Below, piece after piece: positions 34,944 through 43,332 of a stretch of DNA of 64,000 nucleotides. Under the pieces are notes generated by a model. That model was not told where the DNA came from. It saw only the letters and a program-made list of their open reading frames with translations, and made no database searches. The stretch's first letter is position 1. The number at the start of each line of letters is the position of its first letter. The position numbers and the translations under genes were made by a program. This DNA is from CAYXXZ01 sp964469165 (GTDB lineage: Bacteria > Pseudomonadota > Gammaproteobacteria > Pseudomonadales > Porticoccaceae). The stretch lies in the NCBI GenBank assembly GCA_964469165.1, contig CAYXXZ010000004.1:1-64000 (forward strand). The letters are read 5' to 3'.

Positions 34944-35042
34944 GGCCTGGGAAAGCCTTTCGAGACCGTTCAGCGCCAAGGATGGCGCTGGCGAGCCCCC
35001 ACGGATGGGTTCACGGCGTGTCTCGAAAGGCTTTCCCAGGCC
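34944..35042 (+). repeat. Stem-loop repeat with conserved core (copy 1)
   Basis: GGCCTGGGAAAGCCTTTCGA at 34944 and on is perfectly complementary (23 bp) to 35020-35042. The 53-base core holds CAGCGCCAAGGATGGCGCTG, itself a small hairpin, then GAGCCCCCACGGATGG and CACGGCGTGTC. The core matches the element inside cbiB while the stem does not. Confidence 0.85.
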
Positions 35043-35080
35043 ACGGCCGGCGTTCGAAGCGCAAGAACGGCATCGTGCGA

Positions 35081-36574
35081 TCACCTACTCCGCCGCCTCT
35101 TGTCGTGTCGCAAGCGGCGGATACCGATGTGGACGCTGGTGACGGAAAAAACCAGTCCCAGCACGCTCAAGGCAATCACGATCACATCCCACAGCGGGCG
35201 GCGTTGAATCAGGAAGGTGAAATCCAGGCTGTGCATGCCGTTGTACAACCAGCGCTGCACACGCCCTCTGGTAGTCAGGCCATTGAGCAACTCGCCGGTG
35301 GCCGGGTCGATATGGAACCAGGTGTGCTCATCATCATCGAACTTGACCCGCAACACCGGCAGCGGCCGCCAGCGCTGGTGGTGGGAATAGTAGTAGGCGT
35401 CGTAGCGTTCGATGAGGGTCGCCGAAGTTGCCTCCGCGCCGGCCATGACAGTTTCCAGCCGGGCGCGGGCGCGCTGTACAAACGCGTCCGGCTCGCGGCC
35501 ATCGGCCAGCACCACGCGGCGCTGGTACGGCGCCGCCACCAACACCAGATGGGGCTCGCCCGCCAGCCATTGCCAGACGATCTCGCGAGTGTCCGGATAC
35601 TGCGCCAGCGCGGCGCGCAAGTCCGCCGGGGCACTGTCAGGCAACGCACTCTGCGCCTGAGAGGCGCCGCGATAATCCTTTTGCACCTGGGAAAAAGGCC
35701 GCTGGGAAGTGAAGACTCCCCAGGGGTTCATGGACATCAACCCACTGAACATGAAGGTGGCGAGAAACAACAGGCACCCCAGCCCCAACAGGTGATGCAA
35801 CTTCATCATGCCCCGATAGGGCGTGACGTCGCTGCCCCGATAGGGATTGCGGATGCGCAGGCGCAGCACACCAATGACGGCGCCGGTCACCAGTGCCGCC
35901 AGGCCGAGCAGGGACAGGACGACCACCACCTGATGCCACAGCTCACCGTGGCGGCGCAGCACCAGGGAGTAGATCCAGTGCAGATTGGCGCCCAGCCAGT
36001 TCCACACCCGCTCCCGGGTATCGGTGTCGCGCACCACCTCGCCGGTGAGCGACGAGATATACAGGCGCGTGCCGGCGGCATCGGCGAGCGCCACATGATG
36101 CAAGGGGCGGTGATCGTTGAGGTTGCGCGACAAAGACCACTGGTCCATGTCCACACTGCCCAGATAGCGCGGCTCCTCATCACCCACGTCGCGGAGCACC
36201 TGCTGGTAGGTGCGGGCCGCGAGCAGTGCATCCGCCGCATCGAAACCGGCGAATACTTCACCATCATCCGCGAACAGCCCGTAAAGGGTGCCGCCCTCGT
36301 CGTGCAGCAGGTAAGCGGGACGGCCCAGCACCGAGGTCAGGCGCAGGGAACGGATGCTCGTTCCCTCAGGCGCCAGAGCCAAAACCCGTTCTACGGGCAC
36401 CCGCACCCGCTCGGGCGCAAGAGCCGGCAGGGCCGCCAGGCGCTCCTCCTCGGTCAGCTGCGGAAAGTGCACATACATCATCACCACGCCGGTGAAAAAC
36501 CACATGGCGAACAGCAGGCACAGGCCGATGCCCAGCCAGCGGTGACTGAGGTAGAGCCAGCGTTTGAGTTTCAC
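35081..36574 (-). CDS. PepSY-associated transmembrane protein
   Basis: A 497-residue PepSY_TM-type inner-membrane protein with four main membrane helices. The start KRWLYLSHRWLGIGLCLLF is typical of the family, and later GMMKLHHLLGLGC and YNGMHSLDFTFLIQRRPLWD hold the conserved membrane histidines. Two PepSY-like periplasmic parts lie between the helices. Such proteins often sit beside siderophore receptors and are thought to reduce or process the imported metal complex. Start: a GTG at 36574 fits the family; a TTG at 36619 would add 15 residues coded by a repeat. It directly follows the riboswitch-controlled receptor gene. Confidence 0.85.
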   Translation of the reverse strand: MKLKRWLYLSHRWLGIGLCLLFAMWFFTGVVMMYVHFPQLTEEERLAALPALAPERVRVPVERVLALAPEGTSIRSLRLTSVLGRPAYLLHDEGGTLYGLFADDGEVFAGFDAADALLAARTYQQVLRDVGDEEPRYLGSVDMDQWSLSRNLNDHRPLHHVALADAAGTRLYISSLTGEVVRDTDTRERVWNWLGANLHWIYSLVLRRHGELWHQVVVVLSLLGLAALVTGAVIGVLRLRIRNPYRGSDVTPYRGMMKLHHLLGLGCLLFLATFMFSGLMSMNPWGVFTSQRPFSQVQKDYRGASQAQSALPDSAPADLRAALAQYPDTREIVWQWLAGEPHLVLVAAPYQRRVVLADGREPDAFVQRARARLETVMAGAEATSATLIERYDAYYYSHHQRWRPLPVLRVKFDDDEHTWFHIDPATGELLNGLTTRGRVQRWLYNGMHSLDFTFLIQRRPLWDVIVIALSVLGLVFSVTSVHIGIRRLRHDKRRRSR

Positions 36575-36603
36575 ACGGGAAGCCTTGGTGACCTCAGGTT
36601 TTT

Positions 36604-36634
36604 TACGTGAAACGTGCAACTTGAAACGTGCAAC
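36604..36634. repeat. CGTGAAACGTGC short repeats
   Basis: ACGTGAAACGTGCAACTTG and then AAACGTGCAACTC form direct repeats between the receptor stop and the PepSY gene. They match the arms of the inverted repeat near egtD (15311-15421). Confidence 0.5.
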
Positions 36635-38755
36635 TCAGAACCCGTAATTCAAACCAACCTCGACACTGCGCCCGTCACCCAGAATCCACTGGTTGCCGTA
36701 GGGCGCCAGCACGTAGTTGCGGGTGTCGGAGAGGTTCTTGCCGCGCAGGCTCAGGCGCAGCGCGTCATTGACCTGCCATTGCACGGTGGCGTCCACCACG
36801 GTGTAGGCGGGCAGCTCGGCGGTATTGGCGTCGTTCAGGTAGCGCTCTCCCACGTAGCGGGCGCCGCCGGCGATGGACCAGGCGCTCGCCACCTGCCAGG
36901 TGAGCCACAGGTTGGCGGTTTCCTCGGGAACGTTGCGCGGTGTCTTGCCGCTGTAATCGTTGCTGCCGCTGATGAACTCCTCATACTCGGGCCGCGCCAG
37001 CGCCAGGTTGAAATCGACGCTGAACACATCCAGCGGCATCCAGAACAGCTCGAACTCCACACCCCGTGACGACTGCTCGCCGATCTGGCGCTGCACACCG
37101 CCGGGGTCGCTGCTGATCAGGTTCTTCTTGACGATGTCGTACAGGGAAAGGGTGTATTGCAGGCGGCCGTCCAGGAACTGCTGCTTGATGCCCAGCTCGA
37201 ACTGCTCGCCTTCCGCCAGATCCAGATCGGGGTTGGACGAGGAGATCAGCCCCTGAATCGAGTCCGCTGCAGTGGCGTATTGCGCGTAAAGGCTGGTGTT
37301 GTCATTGGGCTTGAAAACGCCGCCGAGCCGCCAACTGGTGTCGGACATGTCGTTGGACAGCTTGCCGGCGGGCCGGCCGTTGCTGCGCGCCTGGTTCTCG
37401 CGCTCGTAGTCGATATCGTCGTGGCGCACGCCCGCCACCAGGTGCCAGTGCTCGTTGATCTTCAGCACATTGTCGATGAACAGCGCGTACTGCAGGGTGT
37501 CGGTGTCGAAGTCCCGGGTGGTTTCGCTGACATTGGTATCCGCCCAGGTGCCGGGCACGGGATCGAGCAGGTCGACACTGGTGCCGCCGGCATAGGGCGA
37601 GTTGTTGATATGGCTGAAGGTGATGCGGTTGACCTCGACGCCAACACTCATCAGGTTGTTCATGCCCGCCACGTCGAAATCGAACAACAGGTCGCTGCGG
37701 TGGCCGAGCTGTTCCTGTTCGTGGAAGATTTCCAGGTAGAAGGAGCGGTCCACCTGGCCGCTGGCGGCGTTGTAATCGTAGGTTTCGATGTTGCGCCAGT
37801 GACGCTCGCTGGTCAGGTAATAGGTGTCGCTGCGCAGTTGCACCTGGTCGTTGATGCGCCATTCAACGTGCAACCGCGGCCACAGGTCGTCGTAGGTGAC
37901 CGCCGCATCCTCCGAGTTGTAGTTGTTGCGGCGGATGGCGCCGGGAATGGCGCCGTTCACCAGGGGTGTTCCCCAATACGTGGCGGAATCCGTGCTGGCA
38001 AAATCCAGGCTCAGCTGCACTGACAGATCGTCGCTCGGCCGGAACAGGAATGCGCCCGCAAAGGCGGTGCGCTTTTCGTCGCCGCGGTCCACATAGCCGT
38101 CGCTGCGGTGGCTGACGGCATCCATGCGATAGGCCCAGGTGTCGCTGAGGGCGCCGCCCGAACCGATGGCGACGCGGCGCATGTCGAAGCTACCGACGGT
38201 GACGTCCAGTTCATTGGCAATATCCGTGAAGCCGGGCTTCTTCGGCACATAGTTCACGGTGGCGCCGATGGCGCCCACGCCGTTGATCACCGCGCCGGGG
38301 CCGCGCAGCACTTCCACCCGCTCCACGGTCCAGGTGTCGGCAGGGAAGTTCACCGAGCCGGAACCCACGTACATGCGGGTGCCGTCATAGGTGGTGACCA
38401 CTGAGCCATGGCCGTTGAAGCCGCGCACCGAGGTGGAAGTGCCACCGTTGCCTGGGCTGGCGCTGGAGGCGAAGCCAGTGGCGCGGGTGACGGCGGAAAG
38501 GCCCGAGAAATCGCCCTTGATGGCGATGGCTTCCTTATTCAGGACGGTCAGGCTGGCGGGAATGTCCCTGGCGGCAAGGCCGAGCCGGCTGGCGGCGCTG
38601 TTCACCTCGTCAAGGGAAAGGCCCTGGTCTTCGAGGGCATTGGCGCGTACTTCCACGACTTCCATCTTTCTTTCGTCGGACAGGGCGGTGCCACACAGCA
38701 GACAGGAGGCGATGGCCGCGGCGAGATGGCGCCGCGCGAACAGGGTTGTGAACAT
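36635..38755 (-). CDS. TonB-dependent receptor, siderophore type, under a cobalamin riboswitch
   Basis: A 706-residue outer-membrane receptor of the ferric-siderophore (FpvA/FhuA-like) type without an N-terminal STN signalling domain. After the signal peptide (IASCLLCGTALS) come VVEVRANALEDQG, the plug (SVRGFNGHGSVVTTYDGTRM, VEVLRGPGAVINGVGAIG) and a barrel ending in VGLNYGF. The ATG at 38755 is preceded by TTTGAGGAC; the longer frame to 38830 runs into the riboswitch leader. The riboswitch upstream suggests that it imports a corrinoid or a cobalt chelate instead of, or besides, iron. Ligand unknown. Confidence 0.88.
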   Translation of the reverse strand: MFTTLFARRHLAAAIASCLLCGTALSDERKMEVVEVRANALEDQGLSLDEVNSAASRLGLAARDIPASLTVLNKEAIAIKGDFSGLSAVTRATGFASSASPGNGGTSTSVRGFNGHGSVVTTYDGTRMYVGSGSVNFPADTWTVERVEVLRGPGAVINGVGAIGATVNYVPKKPGFTDIANELDVTVGSFDMRRVAIGSGGALSDTWAYRMDAVSHRSDGYVDRGDEKRTAFAGAFLFRPSDDLSVQLSLDFASTDSATYWGTPLVNGAIPGAIRRNNYNSEDAAVTYDDLWPRLHVEWRINDQVQLRSDTYYLTSERHWRNIETYDYNAASGQVDRSFYLEIFHEQEQLGHRSDLLFDFDVAGMNNLMSVGVEVNRITFSHINNSPYAGGTSVDLLDPVPGTWADTNVSETTRDFDTDTLQYALFIDNVLKINEHWHLVAGVRHDDIDYERENQARSNGRPAGKLSNDMSDTSWRLGGVFKPNDNTSLYAQYATAADSIQGLISSSNPDLDLAEGEQFELGIKQQFLDGRLQYTLSLYDIVKKNLISSDPGGVQRQIGEQSSRGVEFELFWMPLDVFSVDFNLALARPEYEEFISGSNDYSGKTPRNVPEETANLWLTWQVASAWSIAGGARYVGERYLNDANTAELPAYTVVDATVQWQVNDALRLSLRGKNLSDTRNYVLAPYGNQWILGDGRSVEVGLNYGF

Positions 38756-38850
38756 GTCGTTGTCCTCAAACGTCGTTTTGGTCAATACGGTCGAGGAAGC
38801 CGGATGCAGGCCGTTCGCGCTCAGCGACAAATGAGGGCAATCAGCGTGCA

Positions 38851-38865
38851 GAAGCCCTCCGCTTC
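38851..38865 (-). promoter_or_regulatory. Second L13-like hairpin downstream of riboswitch 2
   Basis: GAAGCGGAGGGCTTC on the minus strand repeats the stem and GGAGG loop of the riboswitch hairpin at 38950-38962, about 100 bases further towards the receptor gene. It could compete for the same CCTCC core loop. No second riboswitch core was found between them. Confidence 0.55.
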
Positions 38866-38947
38866 GTCACCGCAGATAAACGCACGCACGTATGGGGGGA
38901 GGAAAAAGGTGTGGGGTCGCAGGATCAGCGAAACAAACCAGCCACCG

Positions 38948-39182
38948 TGAAGCCCTCCGCTTCATCGTCAGTGCAACTGCACACCGTGATGACGGAGATT
39001 CCATCATCACCAGGCCGGTTTCGGGCTTGTGAACTCCTGGCAGGATTCACTTACCGTTGCGGGGGCAGCGGAGGTTTTGTCGGGGCGGCCACTCGAATAG
39101 TTGCCCTGACGCACCACACTTCCCGTTTACCCTGCTCCAGCCCATCCCGGCGAAGGATGGACGAGCAGGCACCTGATGCAGG
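38948..39182 (-). promoter_or_regulatory. Cobalamin riboswitch 2
   Basis: Minus-strand order: TGCATCAGGTGCCTGC, AACGGGAAGTGTGGTGC, the core CCTCCGCTGCCCCCGCAACGG, the B12 box AGCCCGAAACCGGCCTGGTG, and an AAGC-GGAGG-GCTT hairpin. Most of it closely matches riboswitch 1, which suggests duplication. It controls the siderophore-type receptor and probably the PepSY gene. Confidence 0.95.
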
Positions 39183-39489
39183 GGGCGGATTGTATAGAGG
39201 GGTGTTGGGCAGGTCAACGAGAGGCGGCCCGATGGCACCATGATGGGCCATGCTGTATTACAGGCGTCACTAAAAATCTGACCCTTCACACCCAAGTGCA
39301 GCAAGAGGTTGCGGCAATCATCAACGGTTGGTTGAGCCAAGTGTTGTTCCGACTCAACATGACCAGGTTAATCATGCTTACAGGTGACCAGTGCTTTCAC
39401 ATGGCGAATTGCCATCAAGGCCGTATTTGTCTAGACTGTCAATCAAGTGGATTGGGGGTGCCCGGTCGGCGTCATAGCCTCGGTGAGCG
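39183..39489. other. Intergenic region without a supported gene
   Basis: 307 bases between riboswitch 2 and the DUF3800 gene. A + frame (39176-39523) stays open but overlaps both neighbours, lacks a ribosome-binding site and has no recognisable motif. The base composition becomes more AT-rich here, as in the DUF3800 gene, so this may be part of a transferred segment. Confidence 0.5.
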
Positions 39490-40404
39490 TCATCGGGGCT
39501 TTTCGCTTTCTGGGGCTGGATAAATCTTCAACCCCAACCCCTCATAATTCTTACCCACGAGTTCACGCCCTCCATCGCAGTAAAATTTCTTCTTGAGCAC
39601 GTCAAACGCCCTGTTTTCCTGCTCCGACCTCAGTACATGCAATCCTATGGGCCGGGCAACCAAATCAGCAAGCTGGAGCCCTGACGACATCGCACGCTTA
39701 TCCGCAAACAGAACATCGAAAGGCAACAGCTTTGCCAAACGATTGCTGCCATCGCATATTCGCCTGAACTCCAGTTCCAGTTCGTTATCTTCCTTCCGTC
39801 CCCTGCACTCAACCACTATATGGGTTTTCTTCTCATGCTGGCGCTTTTCCTGAAGAAGTTCGTATAACGTCTCCAGACAGAAGCTCAAAGCAATGTGATA
39901 GGGATTGGATTCAACATCCATTTGCTTCCGTAGGCCACCCTTGTCGATCACACAACTGATCAGAATGAAATTGCTTCGCTCGATAATGTAAGTCAGCTCA
40001 TCCAGGAACTGATTTTTCTGCTCTCTGCTGCGAAAAATATTGAAAGCATCCTTCTCTTTGCGGATCGCGTTTTCATGCAGCACGACTTGGTCATGGTCAA
40101 AGTGGTTAAACTTGAACTTTTCCAGTGCTGAAACTACCTGTTCACTGTAGTAACGCTTGTGAAAAACACAAAAGGCCAGCACAAACACCGGATACTGTCC
40201 ATCAATGGACTGCAAGGAATGGTCGCCGCTTTCATCCACATATACGATGTACTTGCTGAAAGGACTTTCAACGGCTTGCTCGGACACCCCTGCAATTTTT
40301 TCGCCGGACTCCAACTGCACAGTCCCAATATCCAGAGAGAAGAGCGGTAGTTGCTGCTCTTCTTCCACTGGACGAGGAGAACTGTCAATCTCATTTCCTT
40401 TCAT
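39490..40404 (-). CDS. DUF3800 domain protein
   Basis: A 304-residue cytoplasmic protein of the DUF3800 family, an RNase-H-like fold often found in mobile or defence-associated regions. The start motif YIVYVDESGDHS is at about residues 51-62 with the conserved acidic residues. The second acidic part is ADKRAMSSGLQLADLVARP near residue 240. Codon use and composition are clearly more AT-rich than those of the flanking B12 genes, and no partner gene is next to it. It separates the second and third B12 units. Function unknown. Confidence 0.82.
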   Translation of the reverse strand: MKGNEIDSSPRPVEEEQQLPLFSLDIGTVQLESGEKIAGVSEQAVESPFSKYIVYVDESGDHSLQSIDGQYPVFVLAFCVFHKRYYSEQVVSALEKFKFNHFDHDQVVLHENAIRKEKDAFNIFRSREQKNQFLDELTYIIERSNFILISCVIDKGGLRKQMDVESNPYHIALSFCLETLYELLQEKRQHEKKTHIVVECRGRKEDNELELEFRRICDGSNRLAKLLPFDVLFADKRAMSSGLQLADLVARPIGLHVLRSEQENRAFDVLKKKFYCDGGRELVGKNYEGLGLKIYPAPESEKPR

Positions 40405-40635
40405 GAGCTATGTATCACTCCATCGTGCTCACGCATCCCTCGGACCCCGCGTATCGAGGGGAACTCATGGGCCCATGCGTGACCCGGCCATCCATAACGC
40501 CGAAGATTCATGTCCATCCCATTCTGCAACAGGTTCAGATTGATGAGCAATGTTTCCTCCCATGCACGCAAGGCTTACAGGTCCGATCCAGCAATCGACT
40601 CTCCAGCCCGAGCAATCCTTTCTCGTCTCTACTAT

Positions 40636-41517
40636 CTAACCTCTCGCCTTGTCCAGAAATGCGCACACTTGCCCGGCACCATCAATGATACGCAGTGAGT
40701 GGCGCTGAATGAGATCCGGCGGCACCGAATAGATGTGGCCGTGCTTTACCGCGCTGATGGCAGGCCAGCGCTGCCACATTGTGAGCCACGCGGGGCTTTC
40801 GTCGTTGCTGCCGCTGGCGATGATGACCTGCGGGTCGGCGCTGATCACCGCCTCGATGTTCACGTAGGGCACCAGGGGCGCGGCGTCGGCGAAGACGTTG
40901 GTCCCGCCGCACAGGCGGATGACGTCGCTGACCAGATGGCTGCCGTTGAGGGTGATCAACGGTTCGTTCCAGATCTGGTAGAACACTTTTACCGGCGTGC
41001 GCGCGCTGAATGTTTGGCGCAGCTCGGCCAGTTTGGCCTCGAACGTCGCGGCCAGGCGTTGCGCTTCGACAGTGTGGCCGGTGATGGCGCCGAAGCGCCG
41101 GGCGACGCCGGCGATGTCTTCCAGGGTGCGCGGCTCGATGACGAACACGGGCAGCCCCAGGCGGCGCAGACGGGGAATGATCTGGCCGCTGTTGCCGGAC
41201 TGCCAGGCGATGACCAGATCCGGCTTCAAGGCCAGGATGCGCTCGTAGTTCGCCGCGGCGTGGTTGTTGACGCGGGGAATGTCCCGCGCCTCCCGCGGAT
41301 AGTTGCTGTATTCGTCGGCGCCCACAATAAGCTGGCCCGCACCGATGGCGAACAGGGTCTCGGTGACGTTGGGCGCCAGGGAAACGATGCGCGCGGCGGG
41401 CGCGGCGAGCACCAGCTCATCGCCGAGATCGTCTTGCAGGCGAATGTCCGCCATGGCGCCAAACGCCAGCAGTGCAAGCGCCATGCACAGCAACAACCAA
41501 GCGAGGCGGCGCACCAT
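40636..41517 (-). CDS. btuF: BtuF/HmuT-like periplasmic binding protein (second copy)
   Basis: A 293-residue periplasmic binding protein with a signal peptide (LLLCMALALLAFGAMA). It shares RIVSLAPNVTETLFAIGAG, KPDLVIAWQSGN and DPQVIIASGSN with the protein at 23487-24386. It belongs to a full ABC operon: its ATG at 41517 overlaps the ATPase stop by one base. Either haem or corrinoid is possible from sequence alone; the riboswitch-led operon with cobO favours corrinoid. Confidence 0.88.
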   Translation of the reverse strand: MVRRLAWLLLCMALALLAFGAMADIRLQDDLGDELVLAAPAARIVSLAPNVTETLFAIGAGQLIVGADEYSNYPREARDIPRVNNHAAANYERILALKPDLVIAWQSGNSGQIIPRLRRLGLPVFVIEPRTLEDIAGVARRFGAITGHTVEAQRLAATFEAKLAELRQTFSARTPVKVFYQIWNEPLITLNGSHLVSDVIRLCGGTNVFADAAPLVPYVNIEAVISADPQVIIASGSNDESPAWLTMWQRWPAISAVKHGHIYSVPPDLIQRHSLRIIDGAGQVCAFLDKARG

Positions 41518-42293
41518 CAGGTGATCACCAGCGGCGTGCCGTGACGGGGGTGGCGCAAGATCAGCGCATCGACCTTGAACACTTCTTTCAGAAGCGCCTC
41601 GGTAAGTATTTCGGCCGGGCTCCCCTGTGCGGCGATGGCGCCGCAGGACAGCACCACCAGGTTGTCGGCACATCGTGCCGCGAGATTGAGATCGTGGAGC
41701 ACCATCAGCACCCCCACCCCGGAGGCGGAGAACCGTTCAACGATGTCGAGACACATCTGCTGATGGCTGAGGTCGAAGGCCGACGTCGGTTCGTCCATGA
41801 GCAGAAAGCGCTCGCCAATCTCACTGGGCTCCCATATCTGCGCCAGCACCCGCGCCAGTTGTACCCGTTGCTTTTCACCGCCGGACATATTGGTGTAGTA
41901 GCGCTTCTCCAGGTAGGACGCATCCACCGCCGCCAGCGCCGCGGCGACGATCTCCGCATCGCGCGCGGTGCCGGTATCGTGGGGCGTGCGACCGAGGGCA
42001 ACCACCTCGCGCGCCGTGAAGGGAAAGTCCAGCACCGTGTGCTGCGGCAGTACTCCGAGAATGCGCGCGCGCTGCGCCGGGGGCCATTCCACGAGAGGCC
42101 GCCCGTTGAGCGACACTGTGCCACTGCTGACCGGATTGTCGCCTGTGAGCACCTTCAACAGAGAGGATTTTCCGGCGCCGTTGGGCCCCACCACTGCGGT
42201 GACCTTACCCGGCGTCACTGCCACGGCGATGTCGCGCAACAGGTCGAAGCCCGACAGGTGCAGCGCAATGCCGTCCGCGCGCAGCGCCATCAC
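41517..42293 (-). CDS. btuD: ABC transporter ATPase, BtuD/HmuV type
   Basis: A 258-residue ATP-binding subunit. Walker A is GPNGAGKSS (about 36-44), the signature is MSGGEKQRVQLARVLAQ, Walker B is FLLMDEPTSAFD and the switch histidine is in VLHDLNLAA. Overall sequence is closest to HmuV-type importers of haem, e.g. VLPQHTVLDFPFTAREVV, but the family overlaps with cobalamin importers. It overlaps both neighbours by a few bases, so the three-gene unit is translationally coupled. Located at the inner membrane with the permease upstream. Confidence 0.9.
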   Translation of the reverse strand: MMALRADGIALHLSGFDLLRDIAVAVTPGKVTAVVGPNGAGKSSLLKVLTGDNPVSSGTVSLNGRPLVEWPPAQRARILGVLPQHTVLDFPFTAREVVALGRTPHDTGTARDAEIVAAALAAVDASYLEKRYYTNMSGGEKQRVQLARVLAQIWEPSEIGERFLLMDEPTSAFDLSHQQMCLDIVERFSASGVGVLMVLHDLNLAARCADNLVVLSCGAIAAQGSPAEILTEALLKEVFKVDALILRHPRHGTPLVIT

Positions 42294-43321
42294 AGCCTCA
42301 CCCGCTGGCGCACCAGCAGCATCACGAAGAAAGGTGCGCCGAGCAACGCGGTCAGCACGCCGGTGGGCAGTTCCGCTGGCGCCGCCAGGGTGCGCGCCAG
42401 GTTGTCGGCAATCAGCATGAGCAGGGCGCCGGCCAGTGCGGAGCAGGGGATCAGTGGCCTGTGATCCGGACCGATGAGCAGGCGCACCAGGTGGGGCACC
42501 ACCAGGCCGACGAACGCCACCAGCCCGGCGACCGCCACCGAGGTGCCCACTCCCAGGGCAGTGAGCAGGATCAGCCTCGTCTTGACTCGCTCCACATCGA
42601 CACCCAGATAGCGCGCCTCCGACTCACCCAACAGCATGGCATTGAGAGCGCGGCCGTCGCGCGGGAACGACACTGCCAGTATTGACGTCACAGCGGCGAT
42701 CAGTGCCACCTTGAGCCAACTCGCGGTGCTGAGGTTGCCCATCTGCCACAGGCTGATCTGGCGCAGCATGTCGTTGTCGGCGAAATAGCTGAGCAGGCTG
42801 TTGATCGCCCCCGCCAGGGCGCTGATGGCGATGCCCGCGAGCAGCATGGTGGCGACACTGGTGCCAACACTGGAGGTGGCCAGGCGATAGACGACGAGCG
42901 TGGCGAGAAAACCGCCGCCAAAGGCACCGAGCGCCACCAGGGTGAGACCGGCGGCGCTGCTGTATTGAAGCGCGGAAGATGCCGCGACGATGACGAGGCT
43001 GGCGCCCACCGATGCGCCGCTGGATACGCCGATCAGCGACGGGTCGGCGAGCGGGTTGCGGAACAGCCCCTGCATGATCGCGCCGCTGCTGGCCAATACC
43101 ATACCCACCATCATGGCGAGCAGCATGCGCGGCAGGCGAATCTCGAAGATGATCAGGCCTTCGTGACTGGAGGCGCCCTCACCGGCCAGGCGCTCGGCAA
43201 TGATCTTCCCCAGCCCCGCGAACGTCACATCGACCGAACCCGTGGTCAGCGACCACAGCGCCGCTGCGGGAAGCAGCAGCGCCAGCAGGATCAGCAGGGT
43301 GCGGGGGGAAAGCCTGCGCAA
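42290..43321 (-). CDS. btuC: FecCD-family permease, BtuC/HmuU type
   Basis: A 343-residue polytopic membrane permease of the FecCD family. It has IRLPRMLLAMMVGMVLASSGAIMQG, then NPLADPSLIGVSSGASVGASL, and GLVAFVGLVVPHLVRLLIGPDH near the end, which is the ATPase contact region. The start is TTG at 43321 with GAAGGA upstream. It overlaps btuD by ATGA. It forms the pore of the importer encoded by this operon. Confidence 0.9.
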   Translation of the reverse strand: MRRLSPRTLLILLALLLPAAALWSLTTGSVDVTFAGLGKIIAERLAGEGASSHEGLIIFEIRLPRMLLAMMVGMVLASSGAIMQGLFRNPLADPSLIGVSSGASVGASLVIVAASSALQYSSAAGLTLVALGAFGGGFLATLVVYRLATSSVGTSVATMLLAGIAISALAGAINSLLSYFADNDMLRQISLWQMGNLSTASWLKVALIAAVTSILAVSFPRDGRALNAMLLGESEARYLGVDVERVKTRLILLTALGVGTSVAVAGLVAFVGLVVPHLVRLLIGPDHRPLIPCSALAGALLMLIADNLARTLAAPAELPTGVLTALLGAPFFVMLLVRQRVRL

Positions 43322-43332
43322 GGAGTGGTCCT

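Noticed and set aside
25534..35042. Stem-loop repeats as integron attC sites
   Set aside because: They lack the attC core sites and a cassette-like arrangement, and no integron integrase was seen.
39176..39523. A 115-codon + frame between riboswitch 2 and the DUF3800 gene
   Set aside because: It overlaps both the riboswitch and the DUF3800 coding end, has no ribosome-binding site and no motif.
40636..43321. Naming the ABC operon hmuTUV for haem uptake
   Set aside because: The ATPase does resemble HmuV, but cobO in the same operon and the cobalamin riboswitch make corrinoid more likely; haem is left as an alternative.
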